Of a stretch of 64,000 nucleotides of DNA, positions 17,378 through 25,787 are shown piece after piece. The stretch lies in contig JAZGVH010000002.1 in assembly GCA_039889245.1 (NCBI GenBank), forward strand, positions 3,534,001 through 3,598,000. The letters are read 5' to 3'. The notes below the pieces were generated by a model. The model was not told where the DNA came from. It did no database searches and was given only the letters and a program-made list of their open reading frames with translations. Positions within the stretch are counted from its first letter, which is position 1; each line of letters starts with the position of its first letter. The position numbers and the translations under genes are program-made. The stretch is from Dermatophilaceae bacterium Soc4.6. GTDB taxonomy: Bacteria > Actinomycetota > Actinomycetes > Actinomycetales > Dermatophilaceae.

Positions 17378-18346
17378 ATGCTCGCTGCCTACGCCGCCAC
17401 GACCAACGCCACCGACCCGCTCAGCGCCCTCGAGGTCGGCGAACGCCCCGCCCCGCAGGCCAGGGAGGGGTGGTCCTCGGTCACCCTCAAGGCCGCGGGC
17501 CTCAACCACCACGACGTGTGGTCGCTCAAGGGCGTGGGCCTGCCCGCCGACCGGTGCCCGATGATCCTCGGCTGCGACGGCGCAGGCGTCGACCCGGACG
17601 GCCGTGAGGTCATCGTGCACGCCGTCGTGGGCAGCCCGGGGTGGACCGGCGACGAGACCCTCGACCCGAAGCGCTCGCTGTTGTCGGAGATCTACGACGG
17701 CACCCTCGCGGAGCAGGTGGCCGTGCCCACCCACAACCTCGTGCCGAAGCCGGAGGGGATGTCGTGGGAGACCGCCGCCTGCCTCTCGACGGCGTGGCTG
17801 ACGGCATACCGGATGCTGTTCACCAACTCGGGCGTGCAGCCCGGCGGCACCGTGCTCGTGCAGGGCGCCGGTGGCGGCGTCTCGACCGCGCTCGTGCAGC
17901 TGGGGCAGGCCGCGGGCTACCGCATGTGGGTGACCAGCCGCGACGAGGACAAGGCGGCCAAGGCCCTCGCGCTCGGCGCCGACCGTGCCTTCGGCTCGGG
18001 CGAGCGGCTGCCCGAGCGGGTCGACGCGGTCATGGAGACCGTGGGGGCGGCGACCTGGTCGCACTCGGTCAACTCGCTCAACCCCGGCGGCACCATCGTC
18101 ATCGCGGGGGCTACCTCGGGCGACGCCCCGACCAAGGCCGAGCTGACCAAGATCTTCTTCAAGCAGCTCCGCGTGATCGGCTCGACCATGGGCTCGCGGG
18201 CCGAGCTCGAGCGGCTGGCCGCCTTCGTGACCCTCACCGGCATCGCGCCGGTCATCGACAGCACGATGCCGCTGGCGCAGGCCCGCGACGGGTTCGCGTC
18301 GATGGCGCAGGGCGACGTCTTCGGGAAGATCGTCTTCACCCTCTGA
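17378..18346 (+). CDS. Zinc-less MDR-family alcohol/quinone-type dehydrogenase
   Basis: 322 aa from ATG 17378. TACTCT (17366-17371) ends 7 bases upstream, a leaderless arrangement. N-terminal GroES-like domain (LKAAGLNHHDVWSLKG, GCDGAGV) and a Rossmann domain with the NAD(P)-binding loop VLVQGAGGGVSTALVQLG around residue 160. The structural-zinc Cys cluster is missing, as in quinone oxidoreductase-like members. It catalyses NAD(P)H-dependent reduction or oxidation of a small carbonyl, alkene or quinone; the substrate is unknown. A GC-rich hairpin follows at 18386-18413, so it is probably monocistronic. Confidence 0.8.
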   Translation: MLAAYAATTNATDPLSALEVGERPAPQAREGWSSVTLKAAGLNHHDVWSLKGVGLPADRCPMILGCDGAGVDPDGREVIVHAVVGSPGWTGDETLDPKRSLLSEIYDGTLAEQVAVPTHNLVPKPEGMSWETAACLSTAWLTAYRMLFTNSGVQPGGTVLVQGAGGGVSTALVQLGQAAGYRMWVTSRDEDKAAKALALGADRAFGSGERLPERVDAVMETVGAATWSHSVNSLNPGGTIVIAGATSGDAPTKAELTKIFFKQLRVIGSTMGSRAELERLAAFVTLTGIAPVIDSTMPLAQARDGFASMAQGDVFGKIVFTL

Positions 18347-18385
18347 CGCCGCCGCCAGCGCTGCCGATCGGGCCCAGGTGTGGCC

Positions 18386-18413
18386 GGCCCCGGGCAGGTG
18401 CCTGTCCGGGGCC
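18386..18413 (+). terminator. Hairpin after the dehydrogenase gene
   Basis: A 13-bp stem (GGCCCCGGGCAGG pairing with CCTGTCCGGGGCC, one G-U pair) with a two-base loop, 40 bases after the stop. No T-run follows, as is common for actinobacterial terminators. Confidence 0.6.
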
Positions 18414-18729
18414 GACCGGACCGGGCCCGGATCGGGCTGGGCACAGTCGGTCCGGGCGGAGCTGGCTGGGTGGTTCCACCTCCGCCTCTCAAGCGTGACG
18501 GAGGTTGCTCGCAGTACGAATAGTCCGTTGGGTCTGTTCACAGTGTCGGAGGGACCCGGGGAGTGCGGTGTGTGCTGAGCACCGGGACCCACACGTTGTC
18601 CACAGGGCGGCCGTCGTGAGCCGCATGGGGGTGCGTGCGCTGGCTACGATGTGCCGCACGGGCGCTGGTGCGGTCGTGGGCCGCCCGGGGGCGGCTCTTC
18701 GGGGTCATCGGTGAGGGGTCTGGGTCGTC
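18414..18729. other. Gene-free stretch upstream of the Tad operon
   Basis: The whole gap 18347-18729 is 383 bases without a convincing gene. After the hairpin it contains a less GC-rich stretch (about 18500-18550, around GTACGAATAGTCC and GTTCACAGTGTC), the likely promoter area for the Tad operon, then ~180 bases of GC-rich leader. No clear -35/-10 pair or riboswitch could be assigned. Confidence 0.4.
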
Positions 18730-19959
18730 GTGTCCGACGCGGTGCGGGTGGTTGAGGGTGAGGTCCGTGAGCTGATCCGGCGCTCGGGTCTCGACCCGGC
18801 GCGTCATCTGGTGGAGATCAGTGCGCTGGTACGTGAGGTGGTCGCCGACTACGACGACCGGTCGATGCACGGCGGGATGGCGACGCTGGGTGACCTCGGC
18901 GAGGTGCACAAGTCGGTGATGGACACGGTGGCGGGCTACGGCCCGTTGCAGCGGTACTTCGACGACCCGGCGGTGGAGGAGATCTGGATAAACGCCCCCT
19001 CGCAGGTGTTTGTCGCCCGCGGTGGCGTGAGCGAGCTGACGACGACGATCCTGACCGATGGTGAGGTGCGTGACCTGGTCGAGCGGATGCTCCGCAGCTC
19101 GGGGAGACGGGTCGACCTGAGCTCGCCGTTCGTCGATGCGATGCTGCCCGACGGGTCGCGGTTGCACGTGGTGATCCCGGACATCACGCAGGAGCACTGG
19201 TTCGTCAACGTGCGCAAGTTCGTCGTCAAGGCCGACCACCTCGACGACCTGGTGCGGCTGGGGACGCTGACGCGTCAGGCGGCGACCTTCCTTGATGCCG
19301 CGGTCGTCGCGGGGCTCAACATCCTGGTCGCGGGCGGCACCCAGGCGGGCAAGACGACGATGCTCAACTGCCTGGCCGCCGCCGTGCCGGCGCGGGAGCG
19401 GGTCGTCACGTGCGAGGAGGTCTTCGAGCTGAAGATCCCGCTGCGCGACGTCGCGAGCATGCAGTGCCGCCAGCCCAGTCTCGAGGGGACGGGTGAGGTG
19501 CCCTTGCGGCGGCTGGTCAAGGAGGCGCTGCGGATGCGGCCCTCGCGCATCATCGTCGGGGAGGTGCGCCAGGCCGAGGCGCTCGACCTGCTCATCGCCC
19601 TCAACTCCGGGCTGCCGGGCATGTGCACGGTGCACGCGAACTCCGCCCGCGAGGCCGTGATGAAAATGTGTACGTTGCCGCTGCTCGCCGGCGACAACGT
19701 CTCCTCCCGCTTCGTCGTGCCGACCGTCGCCTCGGCCGTGGACATCGTGATCCACCAGGCACTGGAGCGGGACGGCGTGCGCCGCGTGCGCGAGATCGTC
19801 GCCGTCCCCGGGCGGGCCGAGTCCGACGTCATCGAGGTGGCCGACCTCTTCGGTCGCCGTGGGGGTGTGCTGCGCCGGCTCGACGGGTTCCCGCCGCACC
19901 AGGACCGCTTCGAGCGTGCTGGCTACGACGTCGCTGCCCTGCTCGCGCAGGAGGTCTGA
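18730..19959 (+). CDS. tadA: Tad pilus assembly ATPase (TadA/CpaF-like)
   Basis: 409 aa from GTG 18730. Secretion ATPase of the VirB11/CpaF family. The N-terminal domain contains YGPLQRYFDDPAVEEIWIN. The C-terminal RecA-like domain has Walker A GGTQAGKTT near residue 202 (Gln in place of the usual Ser/Gly at one position), the Asp/Glu box TCEEVFELKIP, Walker B IIVGEVRQAEALDLL and the His box MCTVHANSAREA. It powers assembly of Flp-type pili at the membrane. The downstream genes overlap or abut, so 18730-23568 is one operon. The CpaE/Ssd-like gene often placed before tadA is not present; the upstream neighbour is the dehydrogenase. Confidence 0.9.
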   Translation: MSDAVRVVEGEVRELIRRSGLDPARHLVEISALVREVVADYDDRSMHGGMATLGDLGEVHKSVMDTVAGYGPLQRYFDDPAVEEIWINAPSQVFVARGGVSELTTTILTDGEVRDLVERMLRSSGRRVDLSSPFVDAMLPDGSRLHVVIPDITQEHWFVNVRKFVVKADHLDDLVRLGTLTRQAATFLDAAVVAGLNILVAGGTQAGKTTMLNCLAAAVPARERVVTCEEVFELKIPLRDVASMQCRQPSLEGTGEVPLRRLVKEALRMRPSRIIVGEVRQAEALDLLIALNSGLPGMCTVHANSAREAVMKMCTLPLLAGDNVSSRFVVPTVASAVDIVIHQALERDGVRRVREIVAVPGRAESDVIEVADLFGRRGGVLRRLDGFPPHQDRFERAGYDVAALLAQEV

Positions 19960-19960
19960 C

Positions 19961-20830
19961 GTGGCCGCGCTGGCGATCGGTCTGATGCTCGGCGTCGGGC
20001 TCTTCTGCATCTGGTGGTCGTGCTGGCCACCCGACCCGATGCCCGCCCGGGTGCGGTCGAAGCCGAGCCCCACCGCCCGTCTCGCCGACGAGATCGCCCA
20101 GGCGGGCCTGTCGTCCTTCACGCCAACGAGCCTGATCGGGCTGAGCATCGGCGCGGCCCTGCTCGTCTTCGTCGCCTTCGCCGCCAGCACCCGGGTGGTG
20201 CCCGTGGCGCTGGCCTTCGCGGTCATCGCGGGGTGGGCGCCGATCGCGATCGTGCGGATGCGGGCCCGCAAGCGGCGGGCCCAGCTGCGTGACCTGTGGC
20301 CCGACGCGGTCGACAACATCGCCTCGGCCGTGAGGGCGGGGCTCGCGCTGCCCGAGGCCCTGAGTCAGCTGGCCGTGCGCGGGCCGGAGGAGCTGCGGCC
20401 CGCTTTCGGCGCCTTCGCCGAGGACTACCGCTCGTCCGGGAGGTTCCACGAGTGCCTCGACCGGCTCAAGGTCAGGCTGAGCGACCCCGTGGGTGACCGG
20501 CTGATCGAGTCGCTGCGGATCGCCCGCGAAGTGGGCGGGGCCGATCTCGGCCGCCTGCTGCGCACGCTGTCGACCTTCCTGCGCGAGGATGCCCGCACCA
20601 GGGCCGAGCTCGAGACGCGCCAGGGCTGGACCATCAACGCGGCCCGGCTGGCGAGCGCTGCCCCGTGGGTCGTCCTCGCGATGCTGTCCTTCCAGAGCGC
20701 CTCGTTGCAGGCGTACTCGCGGCCGGCGGGCGTCGTGGTCCTCGCGATCGGCGCGGCGGTGACGGTCGCGGCCTACCGGATCATGATCAGGATCGGGCGG
20801 CTGCCCGAGGACGAGCGGGTGCTGCGGTGA
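19961..20830 (+). CDS. tadB: Tad pilus membrane platform protein TadB
   Basis: 289 aa from GTG 19961, one base after the tadA stop. A type II secretion system F-domain protein: N-terminal membrane segment, another near residues 45-65 followed by a basic turn (RMRARKRRAQLRDLWP), then the T2SSF cytoplasmic helical domain with AVDNIASAVRAGLALPEALSQLA and FLREDARTRAELETRQ, and two C-terminal membrane helices. It forms the inner-membrane platform with TadC on which the ATPase works. It overlaps tadC by GTGA at 20827-20830. Confidence 0.87.
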   Translation: MAALAIGLMLGVGLFCIWWSCWPPDPMPARVRSKPSPTARLADEIAQAGLSSFTPTSLIGLSIGAALLVFVAFAASTRVVPVALAFAVIAGWAPIAIVRMRARKRRAQLRDLWPDAVDNIASAVRAGLALPEALSQLAVRGPEELRPAFGAFAEDYRSSGRFHECLDRLKVRLSDPVGDRLIESLRIAREVGGADLGRLLRTLSTFLREDARTRAELETRQGWTINAARLASAAPWVVLAMLSFQSASLQAYSRPAGVVVLAIGAAVTVAAYRIMIRIGRLPEDERVLR

Positions 20831-21771
20831 GCGGGTTCGCCGGATGGAGCTGGGTGGGAGCGCTCATCGGGCTGGTCGTGGCGGCGGGGCTGGTGCTGGT
20901 GTTCCAGGGTCTGCCGGTCAACCGACGACCCGGTCTGGACGAGCGGCTGGAGCCGTACCTGAGGGACGCGCCTCGTCCCTCGCGACTGCTGCGGGGTGTG
21001 GCCGGCGCGCCCAGCCTGGGGCTGGCGCGGGTGCTGCGGCCCCTGCTGGTGAACCTTGCGGGGCTCGCTGACCGGTTGCTCGGAGGCACGGCAAGCGTGC
21101 GCCGACGGCTCGAGCGGGCCGGACGGCCTCCCGACGTCGAGCGGTTTCGGGCCGAGCAGGTCATCTGGGGTGCTGGTGGCGCTGCCCTCGGCCTTGCGCT
21201 CGGTGTTGCCGCCGTGGTGACGCGTGGGGCAGGTGTGGTTCCGGTCGTGCTCGTCGTCGTGGCGGCCACGTTGGCCGGCGCCCTCGCCCGTGACCAGTGG
21301 CTCAGCCGGGAGGCGAATCGGCGCGAGCAGCGTATGCTCGCCGAGTTCCCCACTGTCGCAGAGCTGCTCGCCCTCGCTGTGAGTGCCGGCGAAGGGGCTG
21401 CTGGAGCGCTCGACCGTGTCTGTCGCCTCTCGCGAGGGGTGCTGGCCGACGAGCTCGCCGCCTGCCTCGCCGATGCCCGCGCGGGAGCCAGCCTGCCCGT
21501 GGCCCTCCAGGGTCTGGCCGACCGCACCGGCCTGCCCAGCCTCGCCCGGTTCGTCGACGGGATGGTGGTCGCCGTCGAGCGCGGCACCCCGCTGGCCGAC
21601 GTGCTGCGCGCCCAGGCGCAGGACGTCAGGGAGGCCGGCCGCCGCCAGATCATGGAGGAGGGCGGACGCAAGGAGATCGCCATGATGGTGCCCGTCGTCT
21701 TCCTCGTGCTGCCCGTCACCATCCTCTTCGCCATCTACCCCGGGGTCAGCTTCCTCCGCTTCCGGATCTAG
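20827..21771 (+). CDS. tadC: Tad pilus membrane platform protein TadC
   Basis: 314 aa from GTG 20827 inside the tadB stop. Membrane helices lie near residues 10-27 and in a pair near 115-155, then the T2SSF domain (LAEFPTVAELLALAVSAGEG, LADRTGLPSLARFVDGM, VREAGRRQIMEEGGRKEI) and a final hydrophobic helix ending LFAIYPGVSFLRF. It is the second F-domain platform subunit beside TadB. The stop is followed by a 136-base gap (21772-21907) with an AT-richer section before the pilin gene, so an internal promoter for the pilin is possible. Confidence 0.87.
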   Translation: MSGFAGWSWVGALIGLVVAAGLVLVFQGLPVNRRPGLDERLEPYLRDAPRPSRLLRGVAGAPSLGLARVLRPLLVNLAGLADRLLGGTASVRRRLERAGRPPDVERFRAEQVIWGAGGAALGLALGVAAVVTRGAGVVPVVLVVVAATLAGALARDQWLSREANRREQRMLAEFPTVAELLALAVSAGEGAAGALDRVCRLSRGVLADELAACLADARAGASLPVALQGLADRTGLPSLARFVDGMVVAVERGTPLADVLRAQAQDVREAGRRQIMEEGGRKEIAMMVPVVFLVLPVTILFAIYPGVSFLRFRI

Positions 21772-21907
21772 GTCGCAGCTGACGCAGGCCCCGCGGGACC
21801 CGGTTGTCGCCTACCGTCTCCCTCAACCGCTAACACCCAGTCACTCCCCAGCAACTCCCCAGCCAGCCTTATCAAGCCCACCCATTGCCCTGCTCGGAGG
21901 ACACACC

Positions 21908-22096
21908 ATGACCCGAACCACGTTTTCGATCCACCGCCGCCTCATGGCTGCTGGTCACCGGGACCGGGGCGACGTGCCCGGCTGGGTGCTCATCACGGTC
22001 ATGACGGCGGGGATCGTCGCGGCCATCTACGCCTTCGCCCAGCCTGCTCTCCTCCAGATCTTCACCACGGCGATCAACAGCGTCAAGGGTCCCTGA
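21908..22096 (+). CDS. Small Flp-like pilin subunit
   Basis: 62 aa with a good ribosome site (CGGAGG 12 bases upstream). A short basic N-terminus ending ...GHRDRGD is followed by one ~22-residue hydrophobic helix (VPGWVLITVMTAGIVAAIYAF) and a short polar tail. Size and layout match class III/Flp-type prepilins and the small helix proteins that follow TadC in actinobacterial Tad loci. Cleavage would fall near the Gly-Asp before VPGW, but no prepilin peptidase is in the window. It is likely the main structural pilin, by position; the canonical Glu at mature position 5 is not evident. Confidence 0.65.
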   Translation: MTRTTFSIHRRLMAAGHRDRGDVPGWVLITVMTAGIVAAIYAFAQPALLQIFTTAINSVKGP

Positions 22097-22100
22097 GCTG

Positions 22101-22559
22101 GTGCCCGCGCCGCCCACCGGGGTGCTCGCCCTGCGCCATCCACGTCCCGACTTGGTGGCGTGGTGGCTGAGGAGGCGCCTGAGCGGTCGTGAGCGAGGCA
22201 GTGCCATCGCGGAGTTCGTCATGGTGTCGGTGCTCGTGCTCGTCCTCGGCATCGGGGTGCTGCAGCTGGGGCTGCTGCTCTACGTGCGCAACACGCTCGT
22301 CTCTGGTGCGTCGGAGGGCGCCCGGCTGGGCGCCCGCCTCGGGGCTGCCCCCGGCGAGGGTGCCGAGCGCACCCGTGATCTCGTCGAGCGCAGCCTCAGC
22401 CCCTCCTACGCCCAGGCGGTCAGCCAGTCCACGCAGACGACGGCCGACGGGGTGCTGGTCGTTGACGTGACCGTCACGGCGCCGCTGCCCGTCTTCGGCC
22501 TCCTCGGCCCCTCGGGCACCCTGACGGTGCAGGGCCGCGCCTTCCTGGAGTCGCAGTGA
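22101..22559 (+). CDS. TadE-like minor pilin
   Basis: 152 aa from GTG 22101, four bases after the pilin stop. A basic, Arg-rich N-terminus leads to the TadE motif RGSAIAEFVMVSVLVLVLGI (a Glu inside a hydrophobic helix), then an extracytoplasmic beta-rich domain. TadE-like proteins are minor pseudopilins that start or stabilise Flp pili. Its stop overlaps the next gene (GTGA, 22556-22559). Confidence 0.82.
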   Translation: MPAPPTGVLALRHPRPDLVAWWLRRRLSGRERGSAIAEFVMVSVLVLVLGIGVLQLGLLLYVRNTLVSGASEGARLGARLGAAPGEGAERTRDLVERSLSPSYAQAVSQSTQTTADGVLVVDVTVTAPLPVFGLLGPSGTLTVQGRAFLESQ

Positions 22560-23089
22560 GCGGCGCCCCGACGTCGTGCGGTGGCCACCACGGCCGACAC
22601 CGTATGCGGTCGACGCCGTCGCGGTCGCTCCTGACTGCCCTCGCCGTCCGCACCCGTCTGCGACTGGGGGCGGCCGACGAGGGACGGGCCATCGTCGAGT
22701 TCATCTTCGTCGGGGTCCTGCTGCTGGTGCCGCTGGTCTACCTGGTGATGGTGGTGGGCCAGCTGCAGGCGGCGTCCTTCGCGGTGTCGGCGGCCTCGCG
22801 CGAGGCGGGTCGGGCCTACACGACCTCACCGAGCCAGGAGCAGGCCGAGCCCCGGGCCCGGGCGGCGGCCGCGCTGCCGCTGGCCGACTTCGGCTTCGAC
22901 TCGGGCACCGACCTGCAGCTGGTCTGCGACGGGTCTCCGTGCCTGCGGCCCGAGGGCCGGATCTCGGTGACGTCGACCGTGACGGTGGCGTTGCCGGGAG
23001 TGCCCGACCTGCTGGCCGGGGTGCTGCCGGTCAGCATCCCGGTGTCGGCGACCCACGTCGTCACGGCAGACCGGTTCGCGGGCCGATGA
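22556..23089 (+). CDS. TadE/TadF-like minor pilin
   Basis: 177 aa from GTG 22556, coupled to the preceding gene. Again a basic N-terminus then EGRAIVEFIFVGVLLLVPLV, a hydrophobic helix bearing the conserved Glu, followed by an exported domain. One Cys pair (LVCDGSPCLRP) could form a disulfide outside the cell. It probably acts with the other minor pilins. The last codon overlaps the next ATG (23086). Confidence 0.8.
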   Translation: MSGAPTSCGGHHGRHRMRSTPSRSLLTALAVRTRLRLGAADEGRAIVEFIFVGVLLLVPLVYLVMVVGQLQAASFAVSAASREAGRAYTTSPSQEQAEPRARAAAALPLADFGFDSGTDLQLVCDGSPCLRPEGRISVTSTVTVALPGVPDLLAGVLPVSIPVSATHVVTADRFAGR

Positions 23090-23568
23090 GGGGCTCCCTG
23101 GCCCGGCGGCTCCATACGCTGCGGGGCTCGCGCCGTGACGGCGGTTCGATGACCATCCTGATCCTCGGGCTGATCGTGGTGGCGCTGGTCGTGATCCTCG
23201 GCGGCATCGACGCGACGGCGGCGCAGATCGCGCGCACCCGTCTGCTCGACGCGGCCGATGCGGTCGCTCTCGACGCGGCTGATGCGATCGACGAGCCGGG
23301 CGCCTACACGCAGGGGATCGGCGCGTCGGTGACGGTGAGCACCCAGACCGTGGTCGCGTCGGCCCAGCAGGGCCTGGCCGGCCGGCCCCGCCCGACCGGG
23401 GTCAGCGCCTGGCGTCTCGGGCCGGGCAGCGGGTCGCCCGACGGTCGCACCGCCGTGGTCGTGCTCGAGGGCGACGCCGACCTGCCGTTCGCCAGCGGCG
23501 TGCTCTCGGCGCTGGGCAGCTCGGTGACCATCACCGTCGTCGGGCGCGCCCGCGCCGACCTGCGATGA
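23086..23568 (+). CDS. TadG-like helicase-neighbouring pilus protein (Rv3654c-like)
   Basis: 160 aa from ATG 23086. The N-terminus DGGSMTILILGLIVVALVVIL resembles the TadG-like pilus N-terminal family (an Asp/Gly-Ser-x-Thr segment then a hydrophobic helix). DAADAVALDAADAID follows, also typical of TadG-like proteins, then an exported beta-rich portion. It is far shorter than proteobacterial TadG and lacks the von Willebrand domain, as is usual for actinobacteria. It closes the Tad operon; prfB starts 35 bases later with its own promoter-like hexamer. Confidence 0.72.
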   Translation: MRGSLARRLHTLRGSRRDGGSMTILILGLIVVALVVILGGIDATAAQIARTRLLDAADAVALDAADAIDEPGAYTQGIGASVTVSTQTVVASAQQGLAGRPRPTGVSAWRLGPGSGSPDGRTAVVVLEGDADLPFASGVLSALGSSVTITVVGRARADLR

Positions 23569-23603
23569 GGCCTCACGCGCTCGCTGCCGTAGGCTGAGCG
23601 ACC

Positions 23604-24734
23604 GTGGCTGTCGACTTCGGTGAAGAGATCAAGACCCTGCGTGCGACGATGGACTCCGTCCGCGAGGTGACCGACCTGGCCTCCCTCGAGAAGCAGATCA
23701 CCGACCTCGAGGCCGCCGCCTCGGTGCCAGACCTGTGGGACGACCAGGAGCGGGCGCAGCAGGTGACCTCCGCCCTGTCGCGGGCCAACAGCGAGCGCGA
23801 CCGCGTCATGGGCATGGACAGCCGCATCGAGGACCTCGAGACCCTCGTCGAGATGGCCACCGAGGACGGCGGCGACGCCGACACCCTCGCCGAGGCTGAG
23901 GCCGAGCTGACCAAGGTCCGGAAGGCCGTCGGCGAGCTCGAGGTGCGCACGCTGCTCGGCGGGGAGTACGACGAGCGGTCGGCCGTCATCACCATCCGCT
24001 CCGGTGCCGGTGGCGTCGACGCCGCCGACTTCGCCGAGATGCTCATGCGGATGTACCTGCGGTGGGCCGAGCGCCACGGCTACCCCACTGCGGTGATGGA
24101 CACCTCCTGGGCCGAGGAGGCGGGGCTGAAGTCCGCGACCTTCGAGGTCAACACGCCCTACGCATTCGGCCACCTCACGGTCGAGGCCGGCACCCACCGC
24201 CTCGTGCGCATCAGCCCCTTCGACAACCAGGGCCGACGCCAGACCTCCTTCGCCGCGGTCGAGGTCATCCCGCTCATCGAGTCGACCGACTCGGTCGAGA
24301 TCCCCGAGAACGAGCTCAAGGTCGACGTCTTCCGCTCGTCGGGTCCCGGTGGCCAGTCGGTCAACACCACCGACTCCGCGGTCCGCATGACGCACATCCC
24401 GACCGGCATCGTCGTGTCGATGCAGAACGAGAAGAGCCAGATCCAGAACCGTGCGGCCGCCCTGCGCGTGCTCCAGTCGCGCCTGCTGCTGCAGCGCAGG
24501 GCCGAGGAGGACGCCGCCAAGAAGGAGATGGCCGGCGACATCAAGGCCAGCTGGGGTGACCAGATGCGCTCCTACGTGCTGCACCCCTACCAGATGGTCA
24601 AGGACCTGCGCACCGACTACGAGGTCGGCAACACCTCGGCGGTCTTCGACGGCGACATCGACGGCTTCATCGAGGCCGGTATCCGGTGGCGGCTCGGAGC
24701 CGACAAGCAGGACGCGCGCGACCGCGAGCGCTGA
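23604..24734 (+). CDS. prfB: Peptide chain release factor 2
   Basis: 376 aa from GTG 23604. TAGGCT at 23590-23595 places transcription start almost on the start codon (leaderless). RF2 recognises UGA/UAA stop codons through the tripeptide SPF ([11 protein letters not shown]) and triggers peptide release through GGQ ([15 protein letters not shown]). Both are present, after an N-terminal coiled-coil domain. The frame is continuous: the programmed +1 frameshift with an in-frame UGA that regulates prfB in many bacteria is absent. It sits upstream of ftsE, as in other actinobacteria. Confidence 0.97.
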   Translation: MAVDFGEEIKTLRATMDSVREVTDLASLEKQITDLEAAASVPDLWDDQERAQQVTSALSRANSERDRVMGMDSRIEDLETLVEMATEDGGDADTLAEAEAELTKVRKAVGELEVRTLLGGEYDERSAVITIRSGAGGVDAADFAEMLMRMYLRWAERHGYPTAVMDTSWAEEAGLKSATFEVNTPYAFGHLTVEAGTHRLVRISPFDNQGRRQTSFAAVEVIPLIESTDSVEIPENELKVDVFRSSGPGGQSVNTTDSAVRMTHIPTGIVVSMQNEKSQIQNRAAALRVLQSRLLLQRRAEEDAAKKEMAGDIKASWGDQMRSYVLHPYQMVKDLRTDYEVGNTSAVFDGDIDGFIEAGIRWRLGADKQDARDRER

Positions 24735-24880
24735 GCGCGCACGCGCCACGCCGGGGGAGCGGGGATTCTGGTGATCGACAGGTGGCGCCCGTAGCCTCGA
24801 CAGGCACGCGCGCTCGTCCGTGTGCCCGTCTGCCCGTGTGCCCGTATGCAGCGTCGCCCGTCCCGCGTTAGGCCTCCCCG

Positions 24881-25765
24881 ATGATCCTCTTCGACCGCGT
24901 CACCAAGTCCTACCCGCGCACCACGCGCCCGGCTCTCGACGAGGTCTCGGCCGAGGTCGAGCGGGGCGAGTTCGCCTTCGTCGTGGGTCAGTCGGGCTCG
25001 GGCAAGTCGACGCTGCTGCGCTTGGCGCTGCGCGAGGACGTCGCGACCTCGGGCCGGGTGCTCGTCGCCGGCCGCGACCTCGCCCGCCTACCCGAGCGCA
25101 AGGTGCCGATCCTTCGCCGCGAGATCGGCGTCGTCTTCCAGGACTTCCGCCTCCTGCCGGGCAAGAACGTCTACCAGAACGTCGCCTTCGCCCTGCAGGT
25201 CATCGGCACCTCGCGGTCCACCATCCGCCAGACGGTGCCCGAGACCCTCGCCATGGTCGGCCTCGAGGGCAAGGAGAAGCGTCTGCCGCACGAGCTCTCC
25301 GGTGGTGAGCAGCAGCGGGTCGCCATCGCCCGCGCCGTGGTCAACAAGCCGGCGATCCTGCTCTGCGACGAGCCTACGGGCAACCTCGACCCGGCCACCA
25401 GCCTCGACATCGTCGCCCTGCTCGAGCGGATCAACCGCTCCGGCACGACGATCGTCATGGCCACCCACGACGACGAGATCGTCAACTCGTTCCGCAAGCG
25501 CGTCATCGAGCTGCAGCTGGGGCGCGTGCAGCGCGACCAGCGCGAGGCCGGCTACAGCGTCACCGGGTCGGTCCTGCCGGTGATCACGCCCCGCACGCCC
25601 GACGGCCACGTCGAGGCGTGGGTCGACCCCACCGCGGCCCCGCCGGCCCGTGGCGCCGAGGAGGGCGACGACGACCTGGTCGCGTCATCAGCGATGACAC
25701 CTCCGGGCTCCGAGGCCGAGGAGCCCCGCCCGTCCCGCCGCCGGCTCTCCCTGCGCCGTTCCTGA
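24881..25765 (+). CDS. ftsE: Cell division ATP-binding protein FtsE
   Basis: 294 aa. Walker A is GQSGSGKST, Q-loop VVFQDFRLLPGKNVYQN, signature LSGGEQQRV, Walker B ILLCDEPTGNLD and H-loop MATHDDEI. FtsE with FtsX forms a divisome ABC-type complex that switches peptidoglycan hydrolases on and off. It is longer than the ~230 residues usual for FtsE because of a ~65-residue Pro/acidic C-terminal extension (from about residue 230) ending in a basic tail, probably disordered. It is followed 22 bases later by ftsX. Confidence 0.96.
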   Translation: MILFDRVTKSYPRTTRPALDEVSAEVERGEFAFVVGQSGSGKSTLLRLALREDVATSGRVLVAGRDLARLPERKVPILRREIGVVFQDFRLLPGKNVYQNVAFALQVIGTSRSTIRQTVPETLAMVGLEGKEKRLPHELSGGEQQRVAIARAVVNKPAILLCDEPTGNLDPATSLDIVALLERINRSGTTIVMATHDDEIVNSFRKRVIELQLGRVQRDQREAGYSVTGSVLPVITPRTPDGHVEAWVDPTAAPPARGAEEGDDDLVASSAMTPPGSEAEEPRPSRRRLSLRRS

Positions 25766-25787
25766 AGAGCTCTGAGAGGCAACCGCG

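Noticed and set aside
23604-24734. Programmed frameshift in prfB
   Set aside because: The frame is continuous from start to GGQ and beyond; there is no in-frame UGA near codon 25.
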